Shown here: positions 40,877-50,257 of the stretch, piece after piece
Position numbering within the stretch: the stretch's first letter is position 1
Layout of the letters: each line of letters begins with the position of its first letter
NCBI GenBank assembly: GCA_027854065.1
Contig: JAQGEF010000003.1
Location: forward strand, 124,001-188,000
DNA length: 64,000 nt
Direction of reading: 5' to 3'
Origin: Polluticaenibacter yanchengensis
GTDB taxonomy: Bacteria > Bacteroidota > Bacteroidia > Chitinophagales > Chitinophagaceae
Program-made: the position numbers and the translations under genes
Notes under the pieces: generated by a model
The model's database searches: none
What the model was told of the DNA's origin: nothing
What the model saw: the letters and a program-made list of their open reading frames with translations, nothing else

Positions 40877-43471
40877 TTATTCGGCTTGCATGCCAAAGCG
40901 GCCCTGTGTTCTTAAGCGATCACCGAAGAAAATAGCGTTAGTAAATAAACGGTCAGTACCATGCCAATGGTGCCTGTAGGTTGGGTCTTCTGCAAAAAGT
41001 ACCACAGAACCCTGGCCATGCTGACCGATTAAAATGGCAGCTTTATTGCTGAGATTATTGACAATTTCGTAAGAGATAAAGCCGCTGATATGAGGTTTAC
41101 CCGTGAACTGTGCGACTGTCGCAAACTCATTCTTACTCGGATTTAAAATGGTATTGCCTATTTTGTTGACAAATAACTGGCGGCTGGTTAAGCCATAGCC
41201 GATCGGGTTTGTGATATCTATATCAGCTACCAGAATACCACTGCCGCCTCTGCCACCAATTCCTTTGTCTTCAAAGTTTTTGCGTTTAACCGGCCCCCTG
41301 TTCCTGGCGGCAGAAGAATCTACAAATACCTGTTCTTTTACCAGCCCGTTTTGGATGGCCCAGGCCGATGAACTGCCGAACGTAATTAAGGTATTGCCTT
41401 TGCTTACCCAGTCTTTTAAATTATCGGTTGCGGCTTTAGAAATGCCGCCGCCTTGTGCGGATGTCAGTACGATGGTATTGTACCTGTCCAGGTTGGTGCG
41501 GTCTAAAGATGCTGCATCCAGTTTGGTAGCCGGTATGTTCAAGTGTTGGTCTAATAAGAACCAAACCTGTCCGACTTCTCCGACATTTGTGCCGGGGCCT
41601 GAAATGATGGCTACTTTTGGCTGAGTGACCGCCGTAATATTGTTACTGCCTAAATCGATACCGGTTACACTGAACCCTGTACCGGCAGATGAAAAGGTGA
41701 CTTCTGCTAATTGCGCGGCCTGGTTAATGAAACTGTAAACAGAATCTGCCGGGAATTTTTGAGAGGCTACCGGAATGACCAATGAACCGTAGCTAAAGGT
41801 TTCTTTGCCGTTGTTGGTGTTTAAAGTAAATGCTTTGGCACTTGCCTTTACAATCAATCCTTTTTCTAATAGATAGTTTAATGCTCTTGGTGCGTTGTAT
41901 TCGCTCCAGGGCAGCAAATAGGCATAGTTGGTCTTGCCGCCATTGACACCATATTTTATATCGTTAACGGTAGAAACCTGGCTGCCTTTTGCGGTAACTG
42001 GGGTATTGATTCTGGCATATTTTAAGCCATAAGCATGTGCAATGGACCAGGCGGTAGTGCTGTAAAATGTAGTGGTATCTTTAAATTTCGTGGTTTCATC
42101 AAATACGGAGCTCACGATACGGTAAAAAGGCTGGTCTGTTGGTACAAGGTAGGCACTTCCTTTTTCAAATGTTTTTCCTTCTGCAGTAATATTACTGTTG
42201 AGTTCAAAAACCTGTAAGCGGTGTTTTAAGACCAGGTTCAACAGTTTTTTGGTTAATGTTTTGTCTTTGGCATCGCCAAAAACAAAAGCGCTTGTACCAC
42301 TGGCTTTGCCTTGTGCAACCGCTGAGGTGAAAAAATCTTTTTGCAATTTAAAGAGGCCTTTCTTTTCGGCTACTGCACCGCGAACAGTGGCAATGCCCGA
42401 TGTTACCTGGTTGCGAATAGTGAAATCGAATGTCACCAACCCGTTTTTGCTTTCCTGTGCAATGCCCCTGGAACTGCCTTGCTCGAAAGTAACGCCAACC
42501 GCTCCAAAATAATCGGGGTAGGTAGAGCCGTAAACAGGGGCTAAATTATCGAAGGCTTCTTTTGTAAAATATAAGCTGCCGATCTCGTCCAATGCCTGTA
42601 CATGATACTTTGCCAGGGTGGCATTGAAATCGTAAGAGGATTGTGGGAGCAACAGGCTTTCATTACCGGGAGGAGTGGGCTCGAAGTAATAGGTGGAATT
42701 AGTACCCATTTCATGAAAATCTATCTGGACATTGGGATACCATTGGTGGAAAAAATCCAGCCTGTTCTGACTTTCTATTTGTTCTGCACTCAGCCAGTCA
42801 CGGTTTAAATCGGTTAAGTAATGGTTGGTGCGTCCGCCGGGCCATGCATGGTTATGCTCTAAGTCGGCCGGATCTGCTACGGTGGTAATGGATTTGAATC
42901 CGTTGTGCCAGCTTGCAGCACGGTCCCTGCCATCCGGATTTAGTGCAGGATCAATGAGTACAACTGATTCTTTGAGGAATTTTTGAGTTTCCGCGCTGGT
43001 ATTGGCGGCTAAATAATAAGCGGTTAGTAATGCTGCTTCACCGCTGGATGTTTCGGCGCCGTGTACACTATAGCCTAATAAAACGACCACCGGTGCATTG
43101 TCTGCAATGGCTGGTTTGCCAGGCTCTGTAAGGCTTAAATGTTCCTGGCGGATTTGCTCTAGACGGTTTTGATTGTCTGTAGAGGTAATCGTTAATATGA
43201 CCTGGTCGCGGTGTTCATAGGTTCTGCCGATTGTTTGCAGTTTGACTTTGCCGGTGGCTTTTTCCAATGCTTTAAAGTAAGCAATGATCTGGTCGTGCCG
43301 GGTATAATGGGAGCCAATGGCGTAACCCAGGAATTGTTCCGGGGTAGGGACAGATTTGTCGAATTCCGCCTGGTTGGCTTTAGGAAAATAATAGCTGTTT
43401 TGCGCATATACCTGTCCCTGAAATGTGGCTATGATGACGAGTGCGAGTAATTTGATTTTGTTCTTTTTCAT
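40877..43471 (-). CDS. secreted M14-family zinc carboxypeptidase
   Basis: An 864-residue exported protein started at the ATG complement of 43469-43471, which gives the signal LLALVIIATFQGQVYAQ; the 43 codons upstream run into repeat DNA and are excluded. The N-terminal ~370 residues are an M14 metallopeptidase: zinc ligands His137 and Glu140 in GYSVHGAETSSGE, DPALNPDGRDR (substrate Asn/Arg region) and His253 in IDFHEMGTN, the third ligand. The C-terminal ~450 residues include a class-I-amidotransferase-like portion (VAIISGPGTNVGEVGQVWF and LKDWVSKGNTLITFG), as seen in many Bacteroidota M14 proteins. It lies downstream of the SusC/SusD genes, pointing to peptide digestion coupled to uptake. 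Confidence 0.88.
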   Translation of the reverse strand: MKKNKIKLLALVIIATFQGQVYAQNSYYFPKANQAEFDKSVPTPEQFLGYAIGSHYTRHDQIIAYFKALEKATGKVKLQTIGRTYEHRDQVILTITSTDNQNRLEQIRQEHLSLTEPGKPAIADNAPVVVLLGYSVHGAETSSGEAALLTAYYLAANTSAETQKFLKESVVLIDPALNPDGRDRAASWHNGFKSITTVADPADLEHNHAWPGGRTNHYLTDLNRDWLSAEQIESQNRLDFFHQWYPNVQIDFHEMGTNSTYYFEPTPPGNESLLLPQSSYDFNATLAKYHVQALDEIGSLYFTKEAFDNLAPVYGSTYPDYFGAVGVTFEQGSSRGIAQESKNGLVTFDFTIRNQVTSGIATVRGAVAEKKGLFKLQKDFFTSAVAQGKASGTSAFVFGDAKDKTLTKKLLNLVLKHRLQVFELNSNITAEGKTFEKGSAYLVPTDQPFYRIVSSVFDETTKFKDTTTFYSTTAWSIAHAYGLKYARINTPVTAKGSQVSTVNDIKYGVNGGKTNYAYLLPWSEYNAPRALNYLLEKGLIVKASAKAFTLNTNNGKETFSYGSLVIPVASQKFPADSVYSFINQAAQLAEVTFSSAGTGFSVTGIDLGSNNITAVTQPKVAIISGPGTNVGEVGQVWFLLDQHLNIPATKLDAASLDRTNLDRYNTIVLTSAQGGGISKAATDNLKDWVSKGNTLITFGSSSAWAIQNGLVKEQVFVDSSAARNRGPVKRKNFEDKGIGGRGGSGILVADIDITNPIGYGLTSRQLFVNKIGNTILNPSKNEFATVAQFTGKPHISGFISYEIVNNLSNKAAILIGQHGQGSVVLFAEDPTYRHHWHGTDRLFTNAIFFGDRLRTQGRFGMQAE

Positions 43472-43543
43472 AAAATGGTTTGATGCCTGTATTTTGTTGA
43501 TGGTTTTTGAAATGTGGATCGCTGATAGAAATGATACTGCTGA

Positions 43544-43683
43544 AGGGCTGCGGTGGACAGCGGGCGGGTGCCTTAGCACCCGGTATTTATTGTAAGCCAC
43601 CTAAAGTGGCTTACAATAAATACGATACCCCGCAGTACGCCGGACTGAAGCAGCATTGGTAATGGAACGACGAGCGCCCCAAA
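43544..43683 (+). repeat. dispersed structured element, copy G
   Basis: Begins AGGGCTGCGGTGGAC, ends GAGCGCCCCAAA and carries the box GCAGTACGCCGGACTGAAG. Its core is a perfect 18-bp hairpin: GTATTTATTGTAAGCCAC at 43583-43600 and its complement at 43606-43623, loop CTAAA. It separates the SusD and M14 peptidase genes. Confidence 0.8.
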
Positions 43684-43709
43684 TAAAAATGATTGTTTTA
43701 GGATTAAAC

Positions 43710-45065
43710 TTAGTAACCGGGATTGTTTTTGCCTTCCAGGGCAGGGTCGGATAAAACATCCTGGTACGGTAAGGGGAATAACCAGAAATTTTTATTGGTA
43801 ACACCGAGCACCGTGCCTGCTTTTTCCGTACGGACAAGATCGAACCAGCGGTGTGCTTCGAATGCGAACTCTACATTGCGCTCTTCGTCAATGGCGTTCA
43901 AAAGTAACGTTTTATCGGTAATGGTAACGGAGGCAACGTCGGCCCTGTTTTTAATGGTATTCAGATCTGCCAGCGCTAAAGTTAACAGGCCCTGCTGTGC
44001 ACGTGCCTCGGCCCTTATGAGGTATAATTCCGCAATCCGGATCAGGTAAGCCGGATCGGTATTCTGGCCTTGTGTGTTGTACAATACGCCATAAACGGAG
44101 TTGCCGGAACCGGCGAGCAATGTTTTGCGTGCCCCGCCGATATTGGGATTGTTCAGTTTTGAAATAATTGTTTCCGAAGGTTTTAATGTGTATTGTCCGC
44201 CAAGGCTGGAAGGGTACCATAAATTCCAGTAGGAGTTCCTGTCGTTGGCACTGTATTTTAGTTCCAATACGGATTCTTTGGTCTGAAACGGTGTGGTGAA
44301 GAAATTTTTGTATGGTTTTACGAGTTCGTATTTGCTGTTCTGGATTACTTTGGTGGCATATTCTTCGGCACTTGCCCATTGTTTCCTGTATAAATGTAAC
44401 CTGGCCCTGAGGGCGTAAACGGCGCTTTTTTGTGCCCGGGAACGGGTATTGGCATCGTCTGTCAGTAATTTTTCGGCTTCGGTGAGGTCGGCTAAAACCT
44501 GGTCGTATGTCTGCTCTATGGTACTGCGTTTGACACCTTTAATGACGCCTAAGTCGGTGGTAGGGCCAAGGAGCAGTTGCACGCCGCCCCAGCCACGGCC
44601 AAGGTCGAAATAGCCTAATGCTCTTAAGAAATAGGCTTCTCCCAATATGCTGTTTTTTTCCGTTGCGCTTAGTGCGGGATCATTGACGCCGGGCACATAG
44701 GCAATGACGCTATTGGCAGAATTGATAAGCCGGTAAATGCTTTGATAGGCGGAAACGGTGATAACATTATCCGGTGGTACGGCATTCTGATCTAATTGCA
44801 GGTACTGGCTTAGTGTGCCGTTAAAGATAACATTGTCGGCAGTAATGGTTCCCAGTGTGGGGAAATCGCTGGTCTGGTAGCTTTGTAACCTGTCGTATGC
44901 GCCAATGATGGCGGCGCGGGCGGTACCGGCGTCAATGATGGCGTCTTTTGTGGCAAGGGCATCATTTGGAGAACGCTCCAGCAGCTTGCTGCAAGAGGTG
45001 AAAGTGATGCCTAAAGTGAATACTGCGATGCCGATTTTGTATTTGAATTGTTTATTGTGAATCAT
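43710..45065 (-). CDS. SusD/RagB-family nutrient-binding lipoprotein
   Basis: A 451-residue outer-membrane lipoprotein. The start at the ATG complement of 45063-45065 gives a lipobox FTSC at about Cys25; a longer frame would begin inside the SusC gene. TPR-like helices of the SusD fold are visible (AAIIGAYDRLQSYQ, ILGEAYFLRALGYFDLGRGW, AVYALRARLHLYRKQWASAE), as is the conserved C-terminal DEERNVEFAFEAHRWFDLVR. It should cap the SusC channel and capture substrate at the cell surface. It is separated from SusC by 20 bp. Substrate class is undetermined, but the downstream carboxypeptidase favours peptides over glycans. Confidence 0.93.
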   Translation of the reverse strand: MIHNKQFKYKIGIAVFTLGITFTSCSKLLERSPNDALATKDAIIDAGTARAAIIGAYDRLQSYQTSDFPTLGTITADNVIFNGTLSQYLQLDQNAVPPDNVITVSAYQSIYRLINSANSVIAYVPGVNDPALSATEKNSILGEAYFLRALGYFDLGRGWGGVQLLLGPTTDLGVIKGVKRSTIEQTYDQVLADLTEAEKLLTDDANTRSRAQKSAVYALRARLHLYRKQWASAEEYATKVIQNSKYELVKPYKNFFTTPFQTKESVLELKYSANDRNSYWNLWYPSSLGGQYTLKPSETIISKLNNPNIGGARKTLLAGSGNSVYGVLYNTQGQNTDPAYLIRIAELYLIRAEARAQQGLLTLALADLNTIKNRADVASVTITDKTLLLNAIDEERNVEFAFEAHRWFDLVRTEKAGTVLGVTNKNFWLFPLPYQDVLSDPALEGKNNPGY

Positions 45066-45085
45066 GATCTGTAAAATTGAAAGGA

Positions 45086-48000
45086 TTAGAAAGTAACATT
45101 GAGACCTACTAAAATGGTTCTTGGTTGCGGTACGGTTGCCCAATCGTAACCGGCTGTATTCTGGTTACTGCTTTGTGCACTTACTTCGGGGTCTAAACCC
45201 TTGTAGTTGGTTATTGTAAATAGGTTGCTGGCTTGTACATAGGCCCGGATGCTTTGAATTTTTAAGGACTGGTACACACTTTTTGGTACGTTGTAGCTTA
45301 ATGATACGTTTCTTAACCTGAGGAATGAACCGTCTTCTAAATACCTGGAGCTGAGACTGGCTACCTGTCCGCCATAGTTGTTTGCGGCACCGCCATTTTC
45401 ATTGATATTGCTCTTGTAGGTTGTTAAGCGTGGGATGTCCGTAATGTCGCCCGGTTTTTGCCAGCGTTCCAGTTGGCGTGGAATGAAACCGATGAAGTTT
45501 TGTGTACCACCATGCACTAAGAAGAAGTCGCGCATGTTCATGATTTTATTGCCCTGCTGGAAGAACAGGAAGAAGTTTAAGTTGAAGTTTTTGTAAGTGA
45601 TATTGTTGGTTAACCCGCCAAAGTAATTGGGATTGGCATTGCCTACAATCTGCCTGTCTGCAGCGGTGATGCTGCCATCTTTGTTCACATCTTCGTAAAC
45701 GGCATTGCCGGTTTGGGGGTCCACATATAATTGTTTGTACAGCTGGAATGAGTTAACAGGATTCCCTTCTCTTAATATGGAAACATTTCTGCCGGACGCG
45801 CCTAATGCGATGTCGGAAGCGAGTTTTTCAATTTTATTTCTGTTGAAAGAGATGTTGAACGTAGTGGTCCAGGTGAAATCTTTTGTTTCGATATTGTTGG
45901 AAGTAACGGCGATTTCAACCCCTTTGTTTCTTACTGCGCCATAGTTTTGCAGGTAAGATGTGAAGCCTGTTGGTGAAGGTGTCGGTACCTGTAATAATAA
46001 ATCGTAAGTGTATTTATTGTAGAAATCGATATTGAAGTTCAGTAGTTTTTTCAGTATTGAAAATTCTACGCCTATATCTGCCTGGCGGGTGGTTTCCCAG
46101 GTCAGGTTGCGGTTTTCCAGTTGGGTTGGAGCTGTACCGGCTGTCTCAAGATAGTTGTAACCTGAAGACCATAAACCTAATGCGGCATATGGCCCGATAC
46201 CGTTTTGATTGCCTGATAGACCGATGCTGCCACGGAACTTTAATTCATCGAATATATTGAGGTTCTGGATGAATTTTTCTTCGCTGGCACGCCATGTGAA
46301 ACCTGCGGATGGGAAGTAACCCCAGCGGTTATCTACCCCGAACTTGGAGGAGGCATCTGCACGGATACTGGCATCCAGGGTGTATTTATTATCCAGTGTA
46401 TAGCTGGCTTTGGCGAAGTAGGAAATGAGGTTGGCCTCGCTTCTGCTGGAAGAGCCGGAACGGGTAGCGGCATCGCTGATGGCTTTGATATTGTCTGTAG
46501 CAAACCCCTGACCGGATGCGCTGGTGTTCTGAATTTTTACAGTGTTGAAAGTATTACCTACCAATGCATTAATATCATGTGTATGTTTACTGCCAAAGCG
46601 TTTTACATAGGTAAGCACCTGTTCGTTGGTTAAGTACAGGGCTTTATTGGCGATGGAGGAAGCAGAGCCTTTTGCAGCGATACCGGCAACGATTAAAGTG
46701 TTGCTGTAGTTGTTTTCGAACATATCATTATTGTCTATGTTGAAACTGCTTTTGAACTTTAAACCGGGAATGATGGATATTTCCGCGTACAGGTTACTGA
46801 TGGTTCTCCAGCCAACGGCATTATTATCGAGGTTGTTAATTAATGCAAGGTGATTATCGAAACTGCCTGCGCGGTTGTAAGTGCCATCAGCATTGAAAAT
46901 AGGTACGTAGGAACGTGGAAAAATGGCAGAGTTGATAACGCCTGTCGGATTATTGTCATTACTGCTTACATTTCTGTAAGTCCTGGAAAAGTTGGTGTTG
47001 GTACCTATTTTGATATTTTTGGTGACGTAGTTATCATAATTGATCCTGGCAGTAATTCTTTCAAAGCCGGAGGGCTTTACAATGGATTCTTCGTTGTTAT
47101 ATCCTAAGCCTATATAGTAAGTGCTTTTATCGGAGCCGCCACGTATATTCAGTTCATAGTTGGCAGATTTGGCATTGCGGAAGAGCCCGGAATTCCTGTC
47201 ATAAGTTGGAAGCACGGATGGATCGGGAAACGGTAGTGTAATGGTGGCAGGATCAATGCCATTGTCTTTTGCGGTGTTAATGGCTGCTTCATTTACCAGT
47301 ATACCGGTTTCTTCGCCGGTTATGTGTTCAAATTTTTTGAGTGCCTGGCTTCTGCCTTGTGAAATATTGAAGGAAATTTTGCCTTTGGAGTTTAATTTTC
47401 CTTTTTTCGTATTCACAATTACAACGCCGTTTGCGCCTAACGATCCGTATATTGCTGTAGCGTTGGCGTCTTTTAAAATAGTGATGTCTTCAATGTCGGA
47501 AGGGCTGATGTCTGCTAATGGGCTGGTTTGTGTTTGGCCACCCATGCCTGTTTGTACATTGTTATTGCTATTAATAAAAACACCGTCGATAATGTACAGT
47601 GGTTCTACTGCAGCGTTGATGGAGTTATTGCCTCTTACTCTGAAAGTGATGCCACCACCGGGTACACCGCTGTTGGCGGAGACCTGTACGCCGCTTGCTT
47701 TACCTTGTAATAGTTGTGTGAAATTGGAGGAGGGTATTTCTTTAAGTTCATTGCCTGAAATATTGACAATGGAACCGGCAATAAACTTCTTATTTTGGGT
47801 ACCGTAACCTGTAACGATGACATCATCGAGTTTAGAATTTTCCGACACCAGCTGAATAGTGTATTCTGATGCGTTGCGTAATTTGAGATAGTAGTTTTCG
47901 TAACCTACAGCTGAGATGTGAATGTTTTTGATATTGTCATCTACGATGATTATAAAACTGCCGTCATCATTGCTGGTGGTGGCTTTGTTATTGTTTGTTT

Positions 48001-48145
48001 GTATGGTAGCACCTGCAACGGGTGTACCGGTCGTTGATTCTGTAATTTTTCCTTTCACAGTTATTTTCCCGTTTTGTGCAAACGAGTTTGCCACGAGAAA
48101 TACTAAGGGCACAGCAGTGGCTAATGCCTTTACGATTTTGCTCAT
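45086..48145 (-). CDS. SusC/RagA-family TonB-dependent outer-membrane transporter
   Basis: A 1019-residue transporter. The signal peptide (ending NSFAQ) is followed by the carboxypeptidase-like domain (VKGKITESTTGTPVAGATIQ, about 30-105), the signature DDVIVTGYGTQNKKFIAGS, then the plug (SNFTQLLQGKASGVQVSAN, NSINAAVEPLYIIDGVF, DIEDITILKDANATAIYGSLGANGV) and a C-terminal barrel ending RTILVGLNVTF. Length is typical. It imports the substrate captured by the SusD protein encoded next, using TonB energy. A good promoter (48347-48377) lies about 200 bp upstream, and beyond it a tandem repeat array. No glycoside hydrolase or anti-sigma gene is adjacent, so a polysaccharide locus is not indicated. 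Confidence 0.95.
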   Translation of the reverse strand: MSKIVKALATAVPLVFLVANSFAQNGKITVKGKITESTTGTPVAGATIQTNNNKATTSNDDGSFIIIVDDNIKNIHISAVGYENYYLKLRNASEYTIQLVSENSKLDDVIVTGYGTQNKKFIAGSIVNISGNELKEIPSSNFTQLLQGKASGVQVSANSGVPGGGITFRVRGNNSINAAVEPLYIIDGVFINSNNNVQTGMGGQTQTSPLADISPSDIEDITILKDANATAIYGSLGANGVVIVNTKKGKLNSKGKISFNISQGRSQALKKFEHITGEETGILVNEAAINTAKDNGIDPATITLPFPDPSVLPTYDRNSGLFRNAKSANYELNIRGGSDKSTYYIGLGYNNEESIVKPSGFERITARINYDNYVTKNIKIGTNTNFSRTYRNVSSNDNNPTGVINSAIFPRSYVPIFNADGTYNRAGSFDNHLALINNLDNNAVGWRTISNLYAEISIIPGLKFKSSFNIDNNDMFENNYSNTLIVAGIAAKGSASSIANKALYLTNEQVLTYVKRFGSKHTHDINALVGNTFNTVKIQNTSASGQGFATDNIKAISDAATRSGSSSRSEANLISYFAKASYTLDNKYTLDASIRADASSKFGVDNRWGYFPSAGFTWRASEEKFIQNLNIFDELKFRGSIGLSGNQNGIGPYAALGLWSSGYNYLETAGTAPTQLENRNLTWETTRQADIGVEFSILKKLLNFNIDFYNKYTYDLLLQVPTPSPTGFTSYLQNYGAVRNKGVEIAVTSNNIETKDFTWTTTFNISFNRNKIEKLASDIALGASGRNVSILREGNPVNSFQLYKQLYVDPQTGNAVYEDVNKDGSITAADRQIVGNANPNYFGGLTNNITYKNFNLNFFLFFQQGNKIMNMRDFFLVHGGTQNFIGFIPRQLERWQKPGDITDIPRLTTYKSNINENGGAANNYGGQVASLSSRYLEDGSFLRLRNVSLSYNVPKSVYQSLKIQSIRAYVQASNLFTITNYKGLDPEVSAQSSNQNTAGYDWATVPQPRTILVGLNVTF

Positions 48146-48346
48146 AAAAAATATGTTTGATAGCTTTTGGTTAAGCTTCAGTAAATAATATGGGTATGTA
48201 TAATTAGGGTAAGGGAAATGTTGGTATTAACAACAACAGGAAGCGATAGTAGTGCAGTTGGTGATTTGGTTGATTGATGTTCTTTGATGCAATTTTTTGT
48301 GAAGATGTCTCATTGATGTGTTTTTAATGTTCACTAAATAGATGAA

Positions 48347-48377
48347 CAAAGTTATTATAAAAAAGTAATTCACCAAA
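48347..48377 (-). promoter_or_regulatory. Bacteroidota-type promoter of the SusC-SusD genes
   Basis: On the minus strand TTTG (48374-48377) and TAACTTTG (48347-48354) are spaced 19 bp, both exact matches to the -33 and -7 consensus. Transcription would begin near 48340, giving a leader of about 195 nt before SusC. The -33 box lies 24 bp from the start of the tandem array. Confidence 0.6.
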
Positions 48378-48400
48378 TTTTTTTTGAAATACTTGTGATT

Positions 48401-49165
48401 TATTCCCGCAGATGAACGCCGATTTTATTTGGCAATAGTTAAACAGGGTATCAATTGTGCCCATAATATTTGAAATAGTATAAGATCTGCATTAATTAAC
48501 GGCAACAATCAGCCGCGATTATCATCTTTATTATTTATTCCCGCAGATGAACGCAGATTTAATCCGCAGGTCTGCGCAGATTTTATTTGAGAATAGTTAA
48601 ACAGGGTATCAATTGTGCCCATAATATTTGAAATAGCATAAGATCTGCGTCAATTAGCGGCAATAATCAGCCGGGATTATCATCTTCGTTATTTATTCCC
48701 GCAGATGAACGCAGATTTTATTTGGCAATAGTTAAACAGGGTATCAATTGTGCCCATAATATTTGAAATAGTATAAGATCTTCGTTAATTAGCGGCAACA
48801 ATCAGCCGGGATTATCATCTTTGTGATTTATTCCCGCAGATGAATGCAGATTTAATCCGCAGAACTGAGCAGATTTTATTTGAGAATAGTTAAACAGGAT
48901 ATCAATTGTGCTTATAATATTTGAAATAGCATAATATCTGCGTCAATTAACGGCAACAATCAGCCGCGATTATCATCTTTGTGATTTATTCCCGCAGATG
49001 AACGCAGATTTAATCCGCAGATCTGCGCAGATTTTATTTGGCAATAGTTAAACAGGGTATCAATTGTACTTATAATATTTGAAATAGCATAAGATCTGCG
49101 TTAACTAACGGCAACAATCAGCCGGGATTATCATCTTCGTTATTTATTCCCGCAGATGAACGCTA
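48401..49165. repeat. tandem array of CGCAGAT-containing units, alternating 135 and 158 bp
   Basis: TATTCCCGCAGATGAACG starts at 48401, 48536, 48694, 48829, 48987 and 49145, giving unit lengths 135, 158, 135, 158, 158. The longer form carries an extra 23 bp (TAATCCGCAGNTCTGCGCAG plus ATT). The rest of each unit is near-identical: AGTTAAACAGGGTATCAATT, AATATTTGAAATAGCATAAG, and AATCAGCCGGGATTATCATC. It fills the divergent gap between SusC and the cation efflux gene and holds no credible gene. Confidence 0.92.
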
Positions 49166-49214
49166 ATTTTGTGTGATAAATGCTATTTAAAGTCATCTGT
49201 TACTGATTGTTATT

Positions 49215-49222
49215 TATTTTTG
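49215..49222 (+). promoter_or_regulatory. possible -7 box (TATTTTTG) before the cation efflux gene
   Basis: Matches TAnnTTTG, 33 bp ahead of the start codon at 49256 and just past the tandem array. No -33 box at the expected distance. Confidence 0.3.
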
Positions 49223-49255
49223 AAACGGAATATCCAAAAGGTTTGATCGAAGATA

Positions 49256-50257
49256 ATGAGCTTAGAAAATAATAAAAAAGCGTTTCAGCTGCAAAAGTGG
49301 GTTTCCGTAGTAGGGTTACTGTTGTTTTTTGTAAAAATGGCAGGGTATTTTATTACCAAATCTGTTGCTATTTTAACAGATGCGCTTGAGAGTATTGCCA
49401 ATGTTATTGCGGGCTTTTTTAGTTTGTACAGCCTGTACCTGGCTTCTCAGCCCCGCGATAAAGAGCACCCATACGGGCATGGTAAAGTAGAGTTTATCAG
49501 TGCGGCGGTAGAGGGTGTTTTAATTTCATTTTCAGGTGTTTTTATTTTGTTTGAATCTGTAAAGCGGTTAATGCACCCTGCAGAAGTGGAAAGCATCGGG
49601 TGGGGGATTCTTGCCGTATTTATCGGGGCCGTGGTAAATGGTTTTATTGGCTTACGGGCTATTGCGATAGGTAAAAGTACCAGGTCACTGGCATTAACGG
49701 CATCCGGTAAACATTTACTGAGCGACCTGTATTCGTCAATAGGGTTACTCATCGGACTAGGGTTGATGTATTTTGTTAAGTGGCCCTGGCTGGACAGTGC
49801 CCTGGCCATTATCTTTGCAGGGATTATTCTCTATACAGGCATTAAAATAATCCGGGAAAGCGTTGCCGGGATAATGGATGAAACAGATCAGGAACTATTG
49901 GAGAATATAGTAAGGATTCTCAATGAAAATCGCCGTGATGCCTGGATAGATGTGCATAACTTACGTGTTATCAGATATGGTTCAAGACTCCATATTGACT
50001 GTCATTTAACCTTGCCATGGTATTACAACCTGAAAGATGCCCACCGGGAGATTGATAAATTCAATGTACTGATAGATGATTACTGTGGCAGCAAAGTAGA
50101 ATTGTTTATGCATACGGATTATTGTTTGCCGCAAAGCTGTCAGATTTGTATTTTAGATAATTGTAAAGTGCGCCAGCTGGCTTTCGAAAAACGGGTCACA
50201 TTTACAAGTCACAATATTTTTGTAAACAGAAAACATAACATAAAAGATGCTGAATAA
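49256..50257 (+). CDS. cation diffusion facilitator (CDF) metal efflux protein
   Basis: A 333-residue inner-membrane transporter with six hydrophobic segments and a cytoplasmic C-terminal domain. Visible are TDALESIANVIAGFF (helix 2 metal-site region, residues about 39-54), the loop HPYGHGKVEFI and HLLSDLYSSIGLLIG (helix 5, with HxxxD). The C-terminal half has IMDETDQELLENI and RYGSRLHIDCHLTLP, then extra cysteines (CLPQSCQICILDNCKV) that may bind metal. It exports Zn, Fe, Co or Mn in exchange for protons; the metal cannot be fixed. It overlaps deoC by 11 bp. Confidence 0.9.
   Translation: MSLENNKKAFQLQKWVSVVGLLLFFVKMAGYFITKSVAILTDALESIANVIAGFFSLYSLYLASQPRDKEHPYGHGKVEFISAAVEGVLISFSGVFILFESVKRLMHPAEVESIGWGILAVFIGAVVNGFIGLRAIAIGKSTRSLALTASGKHLLSDLYSSIGLLIGLGLMYFVKWPWLDSALAIIFAGIILYTGIKIIRESVAGIMDETDQELLENIVRILNENRRDAWIDVHNLRVIRYGSRLHIDCHLTLPWYYNLKDAHREIDKFNVLIDDYCGSKVELFMHTDYCLPQSCQICILDNCKVRQLAFEKRVTFTSHNIFVNRKHNIKDAE

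Noticed and set aside
43472..43600. 43-codon N-terminal extension of the M14 carboxypeptidase
   Set aside because: The extension is read from dispersed element G and would bury a clear signal peptide.
48401..49165. Possible CRISPR array
   Set aside because: Units are 135-158 bp and near-identical throughout, so there are no unique spacers; no cas genes occur in the window.
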